A stretch of 64,000 nt of DNA from Paenibacillus xylanivorans (GTDB lineage Bacteria; Bacillota; Bacilli; Paenibacillales; Paenibacillaceae), in assembly GCF_001280595.1 (NCBI RefSeq), contig NZ_LITU01000059.1:415563-479562 (forward strand), read 5' to 3'. A model generated the notes under the pieces. The model searched no databases, was not told where the DNA came from, and worked only from the letters and a program-made list of their open reading frames with translations. This document shows, piece by piece, positions 56,118-64,000 of this stretch. The stretch's first letter is position 1. Every line of letters begins with the position of its first letter. The translations under genes were made by a program, and so were the position numbers.

Positions 56118-57054
56118 AATTCGCAATGTGAAGAAGCATTTTCACGGCCCGTCCAATCTGACCGTCAAATCGGTTGACGGCATCAGCCTGAACATCCGTC
56201 GGGGAGAGACACTCGGGCTTGTCGGCGAGAGCGGCAGCGGCAAATCTACACTAGGTCGAACCATCGTGGGGCTGCTGAAAGCTACGGAAGGACAGATTTT
56301 GTTTAACGGACAAGATATCGGACAGGCCAAGCCGCGTGAGAAGCGGGAGTTGAACCGCCATCTGCAGATGATCTTTCAGGACCCGCACGCTTCGCTTAAC
56401 CCGAGGCTTCGCATCGGGGATATTATCGCTGAGGGGCTGGACGCTTACAAGTTGGCACGAGGAGCAGCTCGAAAAGACATCATCGCGGACTTGTTGCTGC
56501 GCGTCGGGCTTCACCCGGATCACGCTCACCGCTTCCCGCATGAATTCAGCGGAGGACAGCGCCAGCGCATAGGGATAGCCCGGGCACTTGCCGTCAAGCC
56601 GCGTTTCATCGTAGCGGATGAACCCATTTCCGCGCTGGATGTGTCCATTCAGGCACAGATCGTCAATTTGCTGAAGGATCTGCAGCGTGAAGAAGAACTG
56701 ACGTATCTATTTATCGCGCATGATCTGGCTATGGTGAAGCACATCAGCGACCGGATCGGAGTCATGTATCTAGGTAAAATGATGGAACTGTCCGGACGGG
56801 ACGATCTCTTTGCCAATCCGCTCCACCCCTACACTCAGGCGCTGCTGTCGGCCATTCCCGCCGCACATCCCCGTTTAAAAGGGCAAAGGGAGCGTATTCG
56901 CCTCCAAGGAAATCCGCCCAGTCCCATTCATCCCCCGGCGGGCTGTCCGTTTCATCAACGATGTTTCGCCGCGATGGATGTTTGCGCAAACCGCATGCCT
57001 GCCGGAAGGGAGGTCGAAACAGGACACTGGGTAGCATGTCATCTTTACGAATAA
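56098..57054 (+). CDS. oppF: Peptide ABC ATPase OppF-type
   Basis: 318 residues from ATG 56098 (AAAGGA 6 nt upstream), overlapping oppD by 20 bp. Walker A GESGSGKST, signature FSGGQRQRIGIARAL, Walker B FIVADEPISALD, and the C-terminal Cys motif GCPFHQRCFAAMDVC. Confidence 0.94.
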   Translation: MTESIIEIRNVKKHFHGPSNLTVKSVDGISLNIRRGETLGLVGESGSGKSTLGRTIVGLLKATEGQILFNGQDIGQAKPREKRELNRHLQMIFQDPHASLNPRLRIGDIIAEGLDAYKLARGAARKDIIADLLLRVGLHPDHAHRFPHEFSGGQRQRIGIARALAVKPRFIVADEPISALDVSIQAQIVNLLKDLQREEELTYLFIAHDLAMVKHISDRIGVMYLGKMMELSGRDDLFANPLHPYTQALLSAIPAAHPRLKGQRERIRLQGNPPSPIHPPAGCPFHQRCFAAMDVCANRMPAGREVETGHWVACHLYE

Positions 57055-57085
57055 CACGAATTAATCATTAATGGAGGAATGAACA

Positions 57086-58744
57086 ATGAATAAAACAAAA
57101 ACGAACTGGGCCGTCTCTCTCTTGCTGGCAGCATCCGTTGCCTTGAGTGCCTGCTCCAGTTCTACAACCGACAATGGTGAAACTGCTTCAAAACCGGACA
57201 ATCAGGCAGCAGCGGCAAACGTTGAGCAAGTACTGAACACCAATCTGGCCGGTGGAGAACCATACACACTGGACCCTGCACTGGCATCTGATACGACATC
57301 CTACTGGGTGATTGATAATCTGTATGAGGGACTGTATACATACGACAAATCAGGCAAAATCGTTGAAGGCGCAGCCAGCAAAGTCGATGTATCGCCGGAC
57401 GGTAAAACCTACACGTTTACCATTCGCGACGATGCAAAATGGTCGAATAATGAACCTGTAACTGCCAAGGATTTTGAATACTCTTGGAAACGTGTATTGA
57501 ACCCTGCGACAGCCGCTTATGACCCTTCTTCTCTGTATTACATTAAAGGTGCAGAAGCTTATAACACGGGAAAAGGAAAAGCTGAGGATGTCGGCGTGAC
57601 CGCCAAAGATGATCATACACTGGTGGTTGAGCTGAAATCTCCGTTGGCCTTCTTCCCAACCATTGTCGTTGGCCATGCTTATCTGCCGGTTCAAGCTTCC
57701 GTTGTGGACAATAATGAGAAGTGGGCAGCAGAAGCCGATACGATCGTAGGTAACGGTCCTTACATTGCCAAGGAATGGAAACACAATGAGCAAATTACGC
57801 TGGCTAAAAATGATCAATACTGGGATAAATCCAACATCACGATGGATACCATCCATTTCAAAATGGTTCAGGACTCCAACACGTACTATCAACTGTTCAA
57901 AACGGGTGAGCTTGACCTGATCCTCTCCCTGCCAGTGGATACCCTTGATCAGGAGCGGAACAATGCGGAGTTCCTGTCCCATCCTTCGTTCAGCGTATAT
58001 ACCTACTCTTTCAATGTGGAGGAAAAACCTTTCACGAACAAAAAGATCAGACAGGCCCTCTCTTATGCACTTGATCGTGAAGCGTTGACGACAAGTGTAA
58101 CCAAGGGTGGTGAAACACCAGCTTTCGGATATGTTCCTTACGGCGTAACAGCACCATCCGGCAAAGATTTCCGGGAAGAGGCGCCAACCCAATATTATGC
58201 GTACGATCCGGCAAAAGCCAAAGAATTGCTGGCGGAAGGATTGAAGGAAGAAGGCTTGTCTGCACTCCCGACAGTTACCTTCAAATACAATACGTCCGAC
58301 AAACACAAAAAAGTAGCCGAAGCCATTCAGGAAATGCTCAAAACCAATCTGGGTATTGAAGTCAACTTGGAGAATCAGGAATGGAAAACATACATCGATA
58401 CCTTCAAGCAAAAGAACTTCCAAGTCGCACGTATGGGCTGGGAAGGAAACTTCCTCGACCCGCTGGGTGTGCTGGAACACTACACATCGAAGAACTCCAA
58501 CAACTTCACCAACTGGAGCAATCCTGAATACGACAAGTTGATTAGCGAATCCACGTTTGAGCTTGATCCAGTTAAACGGTTTGAAGAGCTGCATCAGGCG
58601 GAGGCCATTCTAATGGACGAACTGCCAATTATACCGATCCTCTTCTCTGCCGACACTGCATTGATTAGTCCAAGTATTGAGGGCGTTATCTTTGATACTC
58701 GTTCCAACCCGGATCTCCGCTTCACCAAGCGGGTATCCGAGTAA
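57086..58744 (+). CDS. oppA: Peptide-binding lipoprotein OppA-type
   Basis: 552 residues. Lipobox LSACSS after the signal peptide, then a type-II peptide-binding protein with the family pattern EPYTLDPALASD, KWSNNEPVTAKDFEYSWKR and IRQALSYALDREAL. GGAGG precedes the ATG. It comes after the ATPases rather than first. Confidence 0.93.
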   Translation: MNKTKTNWAVSLLLAASVALSACSSSTTDNGETASKPDNQAAAANVEQVLNTNLAGGEPYTLDPALASDTTSYWVIDNLYEGLYTYDKSGKIVEGAASKVDVSPDGKTYTFTIRDDAKWSNNEPVTAKDFEYSWKRVLNPATAAYDPSSLYYIKGAEAYNTGKGKAEDVGVTAKDDHTLVVELKSPLAFFPTIVVGHAYLPVQASVVDNNEKWAAEADTIVGNGPYIAKEWKHNEQITLAKNDQYWDKSNITMDTIHFKMVQDSNTYYQLFKTGELDLILSLPVDTLDQERNNAEFLSHPSFSVYTYSFNVEEKPFTNKKIRQALSYALDREALTTSVTKGGETPAFGYVPYGVTAPSGKDFREEAPTQYYAYDPAKAKELLAEGLKEEGLSALPTVTFKYNTSDKHKKVAEAIQEMLKTNLGIEVNLENQEWKTYIDTFKQKNFQVARMGWEGNFLDPLGVLEHYTSKNSNNFTNWSNPEYDKLISESTFELDPVKRFEELHQAEAILMDELPIIPILFSADTALISPSIEGVIFDTRSNPDLRFTKRVSE

Positions 58745-59133
58745 TGTTTATCCGTTACGCTCTGTCCGGTCTAATAGCGGCCCTGGCCGCCTATCTGCTG
58801 GACTTCTGCGGAATACTAGGCGGCTCCGGTGGCCTACATGAAGGTTCAGACCAGCTGTTTGTCGCCGGTCTGATATGTCTCTTGGCCGGAACAGCAATCC
58901 ATGTGCTGCAAAGCGGGTTCATGAACCCTTTTCTGCAAGGATTCGGCGATCTCAAGCGCATGTTTGTTAGAGAATCAAATGCCCTACAACGGGAAAATGA
59001 ACGGATTCGCACCCAGACAGCTCTGCCGTTCTGGAAAAAGTCCTTACTCCGCCAGCTCACGGTCTATACCTTGGGCGGCGGTTCAGGTCTGATTCTATGT
59101 TCACTGCTGCTGCTCTGGCCCGCATCCTATTAA
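58744..59133 (+). CDS. DUF3899-like small membrane protein
   Basis: 129 residues with three or four hydrophobic segments and the middle FLQGFGDLKRMF pattern of DUF3899 membrane proteins (recognition moderate). Its ATG shares one base with the oppA stop (TAATG), so translation is coupled. A strong terminator follows. Function unknown, possibly peptide-transport linked. Confidence 0.7.
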   Translation: MFIRYALSGLIAALAAYLLDFCGILGGSGGLHEGSDQLFVAGLICLLAGTAIHVLQSGFMNPFLQGFGDLKRMFVRESNALQRENERIRTQTALPFWKKSLLRQLTVYTLGGGSGLILCSLLLLWPASY

Positions 59134-59146
59134 ATCCAACATAAAA

Positions 59147-59206
59147 GAATCGCTCCCTGGTGCGGCTTGATGCCTGCACTCCAGGGAGCGATTCTTTTGT
59201 TTTTCA
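59147..59206 (+). terminator. Terminator of the opp operon
   Basis: Perfect 14-bp stem GAATCGCTCCCTGG/CCAGGGAGCGATTC followed by TTTTGTTTTTC. Confidence 0.85.
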
Positions 59207-59354
59207 TTAAACATAAAAAGAGTGTATCTCCCTAGAAAGCTAAATAAAAATATCATAGAATTAATGCGTGTCTGAAAGAAGCCTTCCTAATATAGTGCAT
59301 CAATATTTTTAAACTTGCTCACTCTCCTTTTGCTCTACAATGATGCTATTTAGA

Positions 59355-59383
59355 TTGAAAATACCCTGGTCTAGGCCAGGGTA
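59355..59383 (-). terminator. Terminator of the GRAM-domain gene
   Basis: 8-bp stem TACCCTGG/CCAGGGTA with a 6-nt loop, followed by TTTTC on the minus strand. The remaining intergenic bases near here hold no other feature. Confidence 0.7.
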
Positions 59384-59440
59384 ACTCCGTTCACTTTATT
59401 CTCCCACATTTTTTTGGTTTATGTACTTCATCTCAAGCTC

Positions 59441-59770
59441 TTACATTATTTCGTTATTAATTCTCTTGGCTTGTACAATCTCCTTGATAATCTTAGAGCG
59501 ATTCCAGACAACAAACTTGAAGACATGTCCACTGTCCAATGTAATGGTAATTCCATTAGGGATTAGTCCCCATGTCGCACTTTTCTCAATCTTAGTCATA
59601 GCCCAGATCTCGATTTGAACCCATTCCGTCTGAAAATTCAGGCCATGAGGAATAAAAACTAATCGTTCATTAGTAAGGAAAAGCTTCCCTCCTACTCCTT
59701 CAAAACCTCTTAACCAGTTTGCTTGAATCCTTTCAAAAATGACGTACTCAGTAGGGCCCAATTCTTCCAT
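59441..59770 (-). CDS. GRAM-domain protein
   Basis: 109 residues with the GRAM/PH-like pattern: EGVGGKLFLTNERLVFIPHG followed by an IEIWAMTKIEKS strand and a C-terminal helix. Such small bacterial GRAM proteins are common but uncharacterised, and could bind membranes. AAAGGAG precedes the ATG. Confidence 0.78.
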   Translation of the reverse strand: MEELGPTEYVIFERIQANWLRGFEGVGGKLFLTNERLVFIPHGLNFQTEWVQIEIWAMTKIEKSATWGLIPNGITITLDSGHVFKFVVWNRSKIIKEIVQAKRINNEIM

Positions 59771-59879
59771 TTCTATCAGTCTCCTTTTTCAGCCTAAAGC
59801 CGATCCTTTTTGCTTCAATCTTTATTATTATAGGTCGTTTTGACCGATATAGGAATATTTTTGCACATGTTCATCTTGT

Positions 59880-59924
59880 AAAAAAAGCACTGCCCAACGG
59901 AATCACTCCGTCTTGGACAATGCT
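59880..59924 (-). terminator. Terminator of the nucleoside phosphorylase gene
   Basis: Imperfect stem 59886-59924 (AGCA/TGCT, CCAA/TTGG, CGGA/TCCG) with TTTTTTT after it on the minus strand. Confidence 0.75.
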
Positions 59925-59974
59925 ACAAACAAGAGTACTTTGAAAGGAAAGGAAACATCCTTCTCGATTACAGA

Positions 59975-60793
59975 TTACATCTCTTTCAGAATACCTTTAA
60001 CCAGTCCGATGAAGGTTGTTTTCACTTTTGCCGCAACTTCAATCACTTCATCATGACTTAACGGCTGATCCAGAATGCCGCAGGCCATATTGGTCAGACA
60101 GGAAATACCCAGCACCTTCATGCCGCCATGAATGGCTACAATCGCTTCAGGTACCGTCGACATACCCACAGCATCCGCGCCCATCGTACGAATCATGCGA
60201 ATCTCTGCTGGAGTCTCATACGCCGGACCACTCCACCATGCATACACCCCTTGCTGCAAACCAACATTCTGCTCCTCCGCTACCTTCATAGCAATACTGC
60301 GGAGTTCACGATTATATACCTGTGATACGTCCGGGAAGCGCACGCCCAGCTCGGCATTATTCGGCCCCATCAGCGGATTATTGCCTACCAGATTGATATG
60401 ATCTGTAATCAACATAAGCTGTCCAGGTTCGAAGCTGGTATTAATCGCTCCACAAGCATTGGTGATGATCAACTGCTCGACACCCAGTGCTTTCATAATC
60501 CGGACCGGGAACGTTACTTCATCCAGCGAAAATCCTTCATAATAATGAAGGCGTCCTTTCATCGCTATGACAGTCTTACCCATCAGTTCTCCGATGACCA
60601 ATTCGTTGGCATGACCAATAGCCTCGGATTGAGCAAAATAAGGAATGTCCGTATATGGAATGACGGTAGCATTCTCGATCTCGTCCGCGAGCGCTCCTAG
60701 CCCTGATCCCAGAATCATGCCCACGACAGGCTTATCATTAATACGGTTTAATAAGTAGTCTCTGGCTTCCTGAATATGTGCGGATTGATGCAT
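59975..60793 (-). CDS. punA: Purine nucleoside phosphorylase
   Basis: 272 residues from ATG 60793, behind AGGAGG. Trimeric-type PNP motifs: phosphate loop ILGSGLG, MKGRLHYYEG, ITNACGAINTSFEPG, YETPAEIRMI, GMSTVPEAIVAIH and the purine Asn in SCLTNMACG. It splits inosine and guanosine in purine salvage. Own terminator, no operon partners. Confidence 0.94.
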   Translation of the reverse strand: MHQSAHIQEARDYLLNRINDKPVVGMILGSGLGALADEIENATVIPYTDIPYFAQSEAIGHANELVIGELMGKTVIAMKGRLHYYEGFSLDEVTFPVRIMKALGVEQLIITNACGAINTSFEPGQLMLITDHINLVGNNPLMGPNNAELGVRFPDVSQVYNRELRSIAMKVAEEQNVGLQQGVYAWWSGPAYETPAEIRMIRTMGADAVGMSTVPEAIVAIHGGMKVLGISCLTNMACGILDQPLSHDEVIEVAAKVKTTFIGLVKGILKEM

Positions 60794-60942
60794 AAATATA
60801 TTCCTCCTGATCATCTGAGTTTGGATTTAAGTAGGTACTATAAACCAAGTGTAATGAACAATAGTGGACATGTAAATGGGAGCCGGATAAAGAAGGACTC
60901 TGCTTCTCTTCCCGAAGCTGGTTAAGGTTTCGATCAGGAAAA

Positions 60943-61248
60943 ATGAGCTATCTTCGCATTGTAGAAAAAAGGGCCCGCTCGCTCCACCGTCTCATATCGG
61001 ATTTCTATGATTTGTTCCGCTTGGAGTGGAGTCTGGCTCCATCATAATGTCCTTTTCAAAATGGCGTTCCTGTGATTGAATATCTAGGGGATAACATTGG
61101 ACTTCATAATCATACCATTTTGTCTCTGGCTGTCTTGGTTCTTACGGTGTCAGATGTCCTCTTAGGGTTAAATCATCTCAAAGATTGGGGCGCGAAAATC
61201 ATACCTTTCTGTGCTTTGGCACAACGATCAATGTTGTCATTACTATAA
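60943..61248 (+). pseudogene. Histidine-kinase debris
   Basis: A 34-codon frame reads SYLRIVEKRARSLHRLISDF and then YDLFRLEW, like the region after the phospho-acceptor His of vancomycin-type kinases. After a stop, the same frame continues 66 codons with one hydrophobic segment (TILSLAVLVLTVSDVLLG). No catalytic parts remain. The rest of the 60794-61331 gap holds nothing clear. Confidence 0.4.
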
Positions 61249-61286
61249 TTACTAGCTTTTATAAATAGATGATGGATTCTTTATTA

Positions 61287-61323
61287 TGCAAAAGAGGAGC
61301 GGATGTATTATCCACTCCTCTTT
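61287..61323 (-). terminator. Terminator of the SDR gene
   Basis: Stem AAAGAGGAG/CTCCTCTTT with inner GGAT/ATCC, 61291-61323, followed by TTTTGC on the minus strand. Confidence 0.7.
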
Positions 61324-61331
61324 CTTTCAAA

Positions 61332-62141
61332 TTAATCTGCGCTTGCTGTAATGTGTTCCCACTTGTCATATTCCTCAAGCATACCATTCAGCTGCGTACG
61401 AGCCATCACAAGTCCCATGCTTCCGAGCGCAAGTCTTCTTGGAGGATTCTCTGTGCCGGCAATATCAGCAACGGCTGACATGGCTTTTTCAACATCGCCA
61501 TAAGGCGCGGTCTCAGCAAGATCATTATACCAATCATACAGCGGTTGATAGTCCGGGATATCGCTTGTAATTTCTTGAGTATTTCCTTGGAAACCTGTCT
61601 TGAATCCTGCAGGCTCTACAAGGGTAAGGTTTACGCCCAAGCCCTTAACCTCAACTGCCAGACCTTCACTCAGGCTTTCAAGCGCTGCTTTAGAGCTACA
61701 GTAGATAGACAGCGTCGGCAAGCTTTGTACGCCGCCCATAGATGAGATATTGATAATGTGACCCGAGCGATTTTCCCGCATCTGTGGAAGAACGGCTTGA
61801 ATAGTGGTCATTACACCAAACACATTCGTTTCATATTGCTGACGTGCTTGGTCAACGGATACTTCTTCAAAAATACCTGCTTGAGCATATCCGGCATTAT
61901 TGAGCAGCACATCAATTCGTCCATATTGGCGCGTTACCGCATCCACAACCTCGTGGGTCATTTCCTGATTAGTAATATCCAGGGCCAGAACTTGTACATT
62001 ACTATATTGGCTAAATTCAGCGGCAGCTTTCGATGTATCCCGCATGGTAGCGACAACATTCCATTCACGCTTCGCAAATTGAAGAACCAATTCTTTGCCG
62101 AAGCCTGTTGATGTACCTGTGATTAAAATGGTTTTACTCAA
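61332..62141 (-). CDS. Short-chain dehydrogenase/reductase
   Basis: 269 residues from TTG 62141 (GGAGGG 7 nt upstream). NADP-binding TGTSTGFGKEL, NNAG, catalytic Ser in INISSMGG and the Tyr-x3-Lys pair IYCSSKAAL. It lies behind a MerR-type operator and belongs to an AdhR-like regulon, so it may reduce reactive carbonyls. Confidence 0.92.
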   Translation of the reverse strand: MSKTILITGTSTGFGKELVLQFAKREWNVVATMRDTSKAAAEFSQYSNVQVLALDITNQEMTHEVVDAVTRQYGRIDVLLNNAGYAQAGIFEEVSVDQARQQYETNVFGVMTTIQAVLPQMRENRSGHIINISSMGGVQSLPTLSIYCSSKAALESLSEGLAVEVKGLGVNLTLVEPAGFKTGFQGNTQEITSDIPDYQPLYDWYNDLAETAPYGDVEKAMSAVADIAGTENPPRRLALGSMGLVMARTQLNGMLEEYDKWEHITASAD

Positions 62142-62185
62142 GTGTATTCCCTCCAGATCACGAATTGAGCTTGGCTCGTGAGTTA

Positions 62186-62216
62186 TCGTAACCCTTAAAG
62201 TTCACTTTAAGGCAAG
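62186..62216 (-). promoter_or_regulatory. MerR-type promoter of the SDR gene
   Basis: TTGCCT (-35), exactly 19 nt, TACGAT (-10), with the palindrome CTTAAAGT-N2-ACTTTAAG (62195-62212) in the spacer. This over-long spacer is the hallmark of MerR-controlled promoters. Confidence 0.8.
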
Positions 62217-62218
62217 CA

Positions 62219-62784
62219 TTATTTTTTAATGGACTCCCACCAGTCCAGCTCTTTAATCTGGCTCGAATCTACGCCCCATTTTGTCAAATGTCCAGCGACC
62301 CCTAACGGAACGATAAATTGTTTGACCTTTCCTTTTAGCTTACGGATAGACTCATAGTCCAGATGATCATAATGGTCATGCGATATCAAGACAACATCAA
62401 TGTCAGGCAAATCCTCAATCTGTGCTAGCGGCTTATTGCTATATCTCTTTGGCCCCGCGAAAGCAACGGGGGAGGCGTATTTATTGAATACTGGATCTAG
62501 CAGCAGCTCCACTCCACTGACCTTCATCAATAAGGTCGAATGACCAAGGCACATAACTTGATCCTCGTTACTATCTGAAAATGCTTTTGCATCAAAGGGC
62601 TCCATTGGAAGACTTCCCTTTGGTCGGCCATTTGGGTTTCCTTTTATCGTATCGTATAGGGCTCCAGCGGTATCTTTTAAACTATAATCCATCGATGTCG
62701 GTATTTGATTGCGAAACTTCCCATCGATAAAGTTAGCGGATTTCTCTCCTGCTTTCTTATTCCGATGAAAATTTTTTTAACCAT
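62219..62784 (-). pseudogene. MBL-fold hydrolase gene with internal and 3' deletions
   Basis: An ATG at 62784 begins MVKKIFIGI, the start of a membrane-anchored MBL protein. Within 12 codons the sequence joins, out of frame, a segment reading SANFIDGKFRNQIPTSMDYS. The main frame (62219-62692) has the metal motif SHDHYDHLD but stops at WWESIKK, well before the C-terminal ligands. An intact UlaG/NAPE-PLD-like protein would be about 300 residues. The gene is non-functional yet keeps its operator. Confidence 0.7.
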
Positions 62785-62787
62785 GTT

Positions 62788-62818
62788 AGTATATATCTTA
62801 AAGTGCACTTTAAGGTAA
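62788..62818 (-). promoter_or_regulatory. MerR-type promoter of the broken MBL gene
   Basis: TTACCT, 19 nt, TATACT, with CTTAAAGTGCACTTTAAG (62797-62814), a perfect palindrome, between. The -10 ends only 3 nt before the ATG, consistent with lost 5' sequence. Confidence 0.8.
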
Positions 62819-62878
62819 GTTTTTGATTACAGCAAAGCCACCCTATTCTTACACAGAGTGACTTGTCACAATCTCGAC

Positions 62879-63289
62879 TTATATGGTTGTATCTAATTCC
62901 CCGATGTACGTGAGAAAACGTTCCTCAGGATTTCCCTTTTCTATATCGTTATACACTTCAAGCTTCTGACTAACGGCTTCAAAAGCCTCATTTAGCACTT
63001 GCTGCTTCCTCTTGATCTCCGCTTGATGGGCTTCTAGTATGGCTCTGCGCTGTCCGATCGTTTCATCTCCCTGCAAGGCAAGATCAACGATTTTTTTCAA
63101 ATCCGCTACGCTCATTCCTGTGGCACGAAAACATGTTATTAAGCGAATCCAGTCTATATCTCTTTTTTCAAAAAGGCGGTTGCCGTGAACATCCCTACGA
63201 ATATCGGGTAATAGTCCTTCTTTATCGTAAAATCGGATCGTAGGAGCAGGGCAATTTAATTTTTCTGATACTTCCTTGATTGTAAACAA
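62879..63289 (-). CDS. AdhR/NmlR-like MerR regulator
   Basis: 136 residues from TTG 63289, with GGGGAG 6 nt upstream; the longer frame would place this site inside the gene. MerR HTH (FTIKEVSEKLNCPAPTIRFYD) and a C-terminal coiled coil. A Cys at about residue 53 (LITCFRATGMS) matches the thiol switch known in AdhR and NmlR-type aldehyde or electrophile sensors. It controls itself and the SDR and MBL genes through matching operators. Confidence 0.87.
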   Translation of the reverse strand: MFTIKEVSEKLNCPAPTIRFYDKEGLLPDIRRDVHGNRLFEKRDIDWIRLITCFRATGMSVADLKKIVDLALQGDETIGQRRAILEAHQAEIKRKQQVLNEAFEAVSQKLEVYNDIEKGNPEERFLTYIGELDTTI

Positions 63290-63335
63290 ATTACTCTCCC
63301 CCAAGTCCAGTTCATAAGATGTTTCAGCTTGCTCT

Positions 63336-63366
63336 ATTATAAGCGTTAAACTGAACTTTAAGTCAA
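63336..63366 (-). promoter_or_regulatory. MerR-type promoter of the regulator itself
   Basis: TTGACT, 19 nt, TATAAT, with a slightly degenerate copy of the CTTAAAG palindrome (63345-63362). Shows autoregulation. Confidence 0.8.
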
Positions 63367-63374
63367 ATGCTTAT

Positions 63375-63399
63375 AACCCCAGACTGTAGGTCTGGGGTT
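63375..63399 (-). terminator. Stem-loop after the GH95-like gene
   Basis: 10-bp stem AACCCCAGAC/GTCTGGGGTT, 5-nt loop, no clear T run. Probably ends or stabilises the upstream transcript. Confidence 0.45.
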
Positions 63400-63455
63400 A
63401 CTGAAACTAAGGGTGTGGACATCCACCTCTGTAATCTAGTTAGGATATCTACTCT

Positions 63456-64000
63456 TTACTGTATTCGCAGTTCGGAATCCAATCTGTAGCTGCGCCCTGC
63501 TTCATAGCTGAACGGTAGATTCTGTTCACCATAGCGGAGCGTGGTGTTTCCCGTAGCCAATGTGCGGACTGACACCTCATCCAATTGTCCCTCCGACCAG
63601 ATGACGTCTATCTCCAAGGCTCCTCTTGCACGAAGTCCTTGATATTGCCCTGAAGACCATGATGACGGTAGGGCTGGCAGCAAATGAAGCTCCCCTGCAT
63701 GACTCTGTAGCAGCATGTCCGCGATCGCGGCCGTTCCCCCAAAATTGCCATCCGCCACATAGATAGGACTCTCCGCTCCGCCAATACCAGGCTTCGAAAA
63801 GGTCATCAAGTTATCAAAGCACAAGTTTCCAACCAGATGTGAAATCTGCTCATAAGCACTTTCTGCATCATGTAGACGAGAATAGCAACCCGCAAAGGCA
63901 GCAACCGTAAACTCCACATCCTCATGATTGTTGGTCGATTTACGAGACTCCAAGGTAACACGCGCAGCCTCACTAAGCTCAGGAGTATGCTGCGGTGTGA
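63456..64000 (-). CDS. GH95-like glycoside hydrolase, 5' end outside window
   Basis: The last about 180 codons of a gene that runs off the right edge. The frame continues upstream without a stop (TPQHTPELSEAARVTLESRK). The segment YVADGNFGGTAAIADMLLQS followed by HLLPALPSSWSSGQ and GLRARGALEIDVIW is the typical C-terminal region of GH95 alpha-fucosidase-like enzymes. The catalytic part lies outside the window, so the activity is open. Confidence 0.8.
   Translation of the reverse strand, partial: TPQHTPELSEAARVTLESRKSTNNHEDVEFTVAAFAGCYSRLHDAESAYEQISHLVGNLCFDNLMTFSKPGIGGAESPIYVADGNFGGTAAIADMLLQSHAGELHLLPALPSSWSSGQYQGLRARGALEIDVIWSEGQLDEVSVRTLATGNTTLRYGEQNLPFSYEAGRSYRLDSELRIQ

Noticed and set aside
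57350-58594. A 414-codon open frame on the minus strand opposite the peptide-binding protein gene.
   Set aside because: It lies wholly inside oppA, which has a lipobox, ribosome binding site and clear family motifs. The antisense product looks like a codon-bias shadow with no recognisable domain.
1-64000. CRISPR arrays, tRNA or rRNA genes, integrase/att-type prophage ends.
   Set aside because: No regularly spaced repeats, no cloverleaf or rRNA-like sequence and no integrase were seen on either strand.

Overview
The window looks like the chromosome of a Paenibacillus-type, low-to-mid GC Gram-positive soil bacterium. The signs are strong AGGAGG ribosome binding sites with many TTG and GTG starts, S-layer homology (SLH) surface proteins, a copper-amine-oxidase-N 'stalk' protein, LplA/LplB/YtcP-type sugar ABC transporters paired with YesM/YesN-type two-component systems, several glycoside hydrolases, and CcpA (cre), PhoP (Pho box) and MerR-type control sites. 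No rRNA, tRNA, CRISPR array or replication origin was seen.

Layout. 1-2.3 kb: a sugar-type MFS permease (cut by the window edge), its ROK regulator and a small helical protein. 2.4-15.2 kb: an AT-richer accessory island. It holds IS4, IS3 and IS1182 remnants around a four-gene secreted Rhs/YD-repeat operon. The 1709-residue Rhs protein ends in a lipase-like alpha/beta-hydrolase tip and is followed by a membrane protein that fits an immunity protein. A decayed second copy of the tip plus the start of a second membrane protein lies just downstream. 15.4-18.8 kb: a TetR regulator, an amidohydrolase, a broken DUF554 gene and a small membrane protein. 18.9-24.3 kb: surface and secreted proteins, namely a PHP-phosphoesterase/SLH protein, a membrane-anchored protein and an AvrRpt2-like papain-fold protease. 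24.7-30 kb: a phosphate locus (pstSCAB plus a stalk/beta-propeller protein) behind a four-unit Pho box. 30-33 kb: an aldo/keto reductase and an Rrf2 regulator sharing one promoter motif, then small regulatory and MBL-fold genes. 33.1-35.9 kb: an AraC/sugar isomerase/dehydrogenase operon. 36.2-49.5 kb: an apparent N-glycan utilisation locus (GH85 endoglycosidase, sugar ABC transporter, two-component system, divergent GH38 alpha-mannosidase) with cre sites at both structural promoters. 49.6-52.8 kb: a flavin monooxygenase, an MFS exporter and a GNAT. 53-59.1 kb: a complete oligopeptide ABC operon ending in a small DUF3899-like membrane gene. 59.4-64 kb: GRAM-domain protein, purine nucleoside phosphorylase, histidine-kinase debris, an AdhR-like MerR regulon (SDR, broken MBL hydrolase, MerR) with three matching 19-bp-spacer operators, and the 3' end of a GH95-like hydrolase.

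How it works together. The glycan locus would release high-mannose or complex N-glycans outside the cell (GH85), import the oligosaccharide (lipoprotein plus two permeases; no dedicated ATPase, as is usual for this transporter class) and demannosylate it inside (GH38). The Rhs island fits a contact-dependent toxin/immunity cassette with an orphan tip. The strongest regulatory inferences are the Pho box, the paired cre sites, the three CTTAAAG palindromes and the duplicated Rrf2-locus promoter motif. A roughly 100-nt four-way-junction-like sequence at 36.05-36.15 kb is unexplained and may be a structured RNA.
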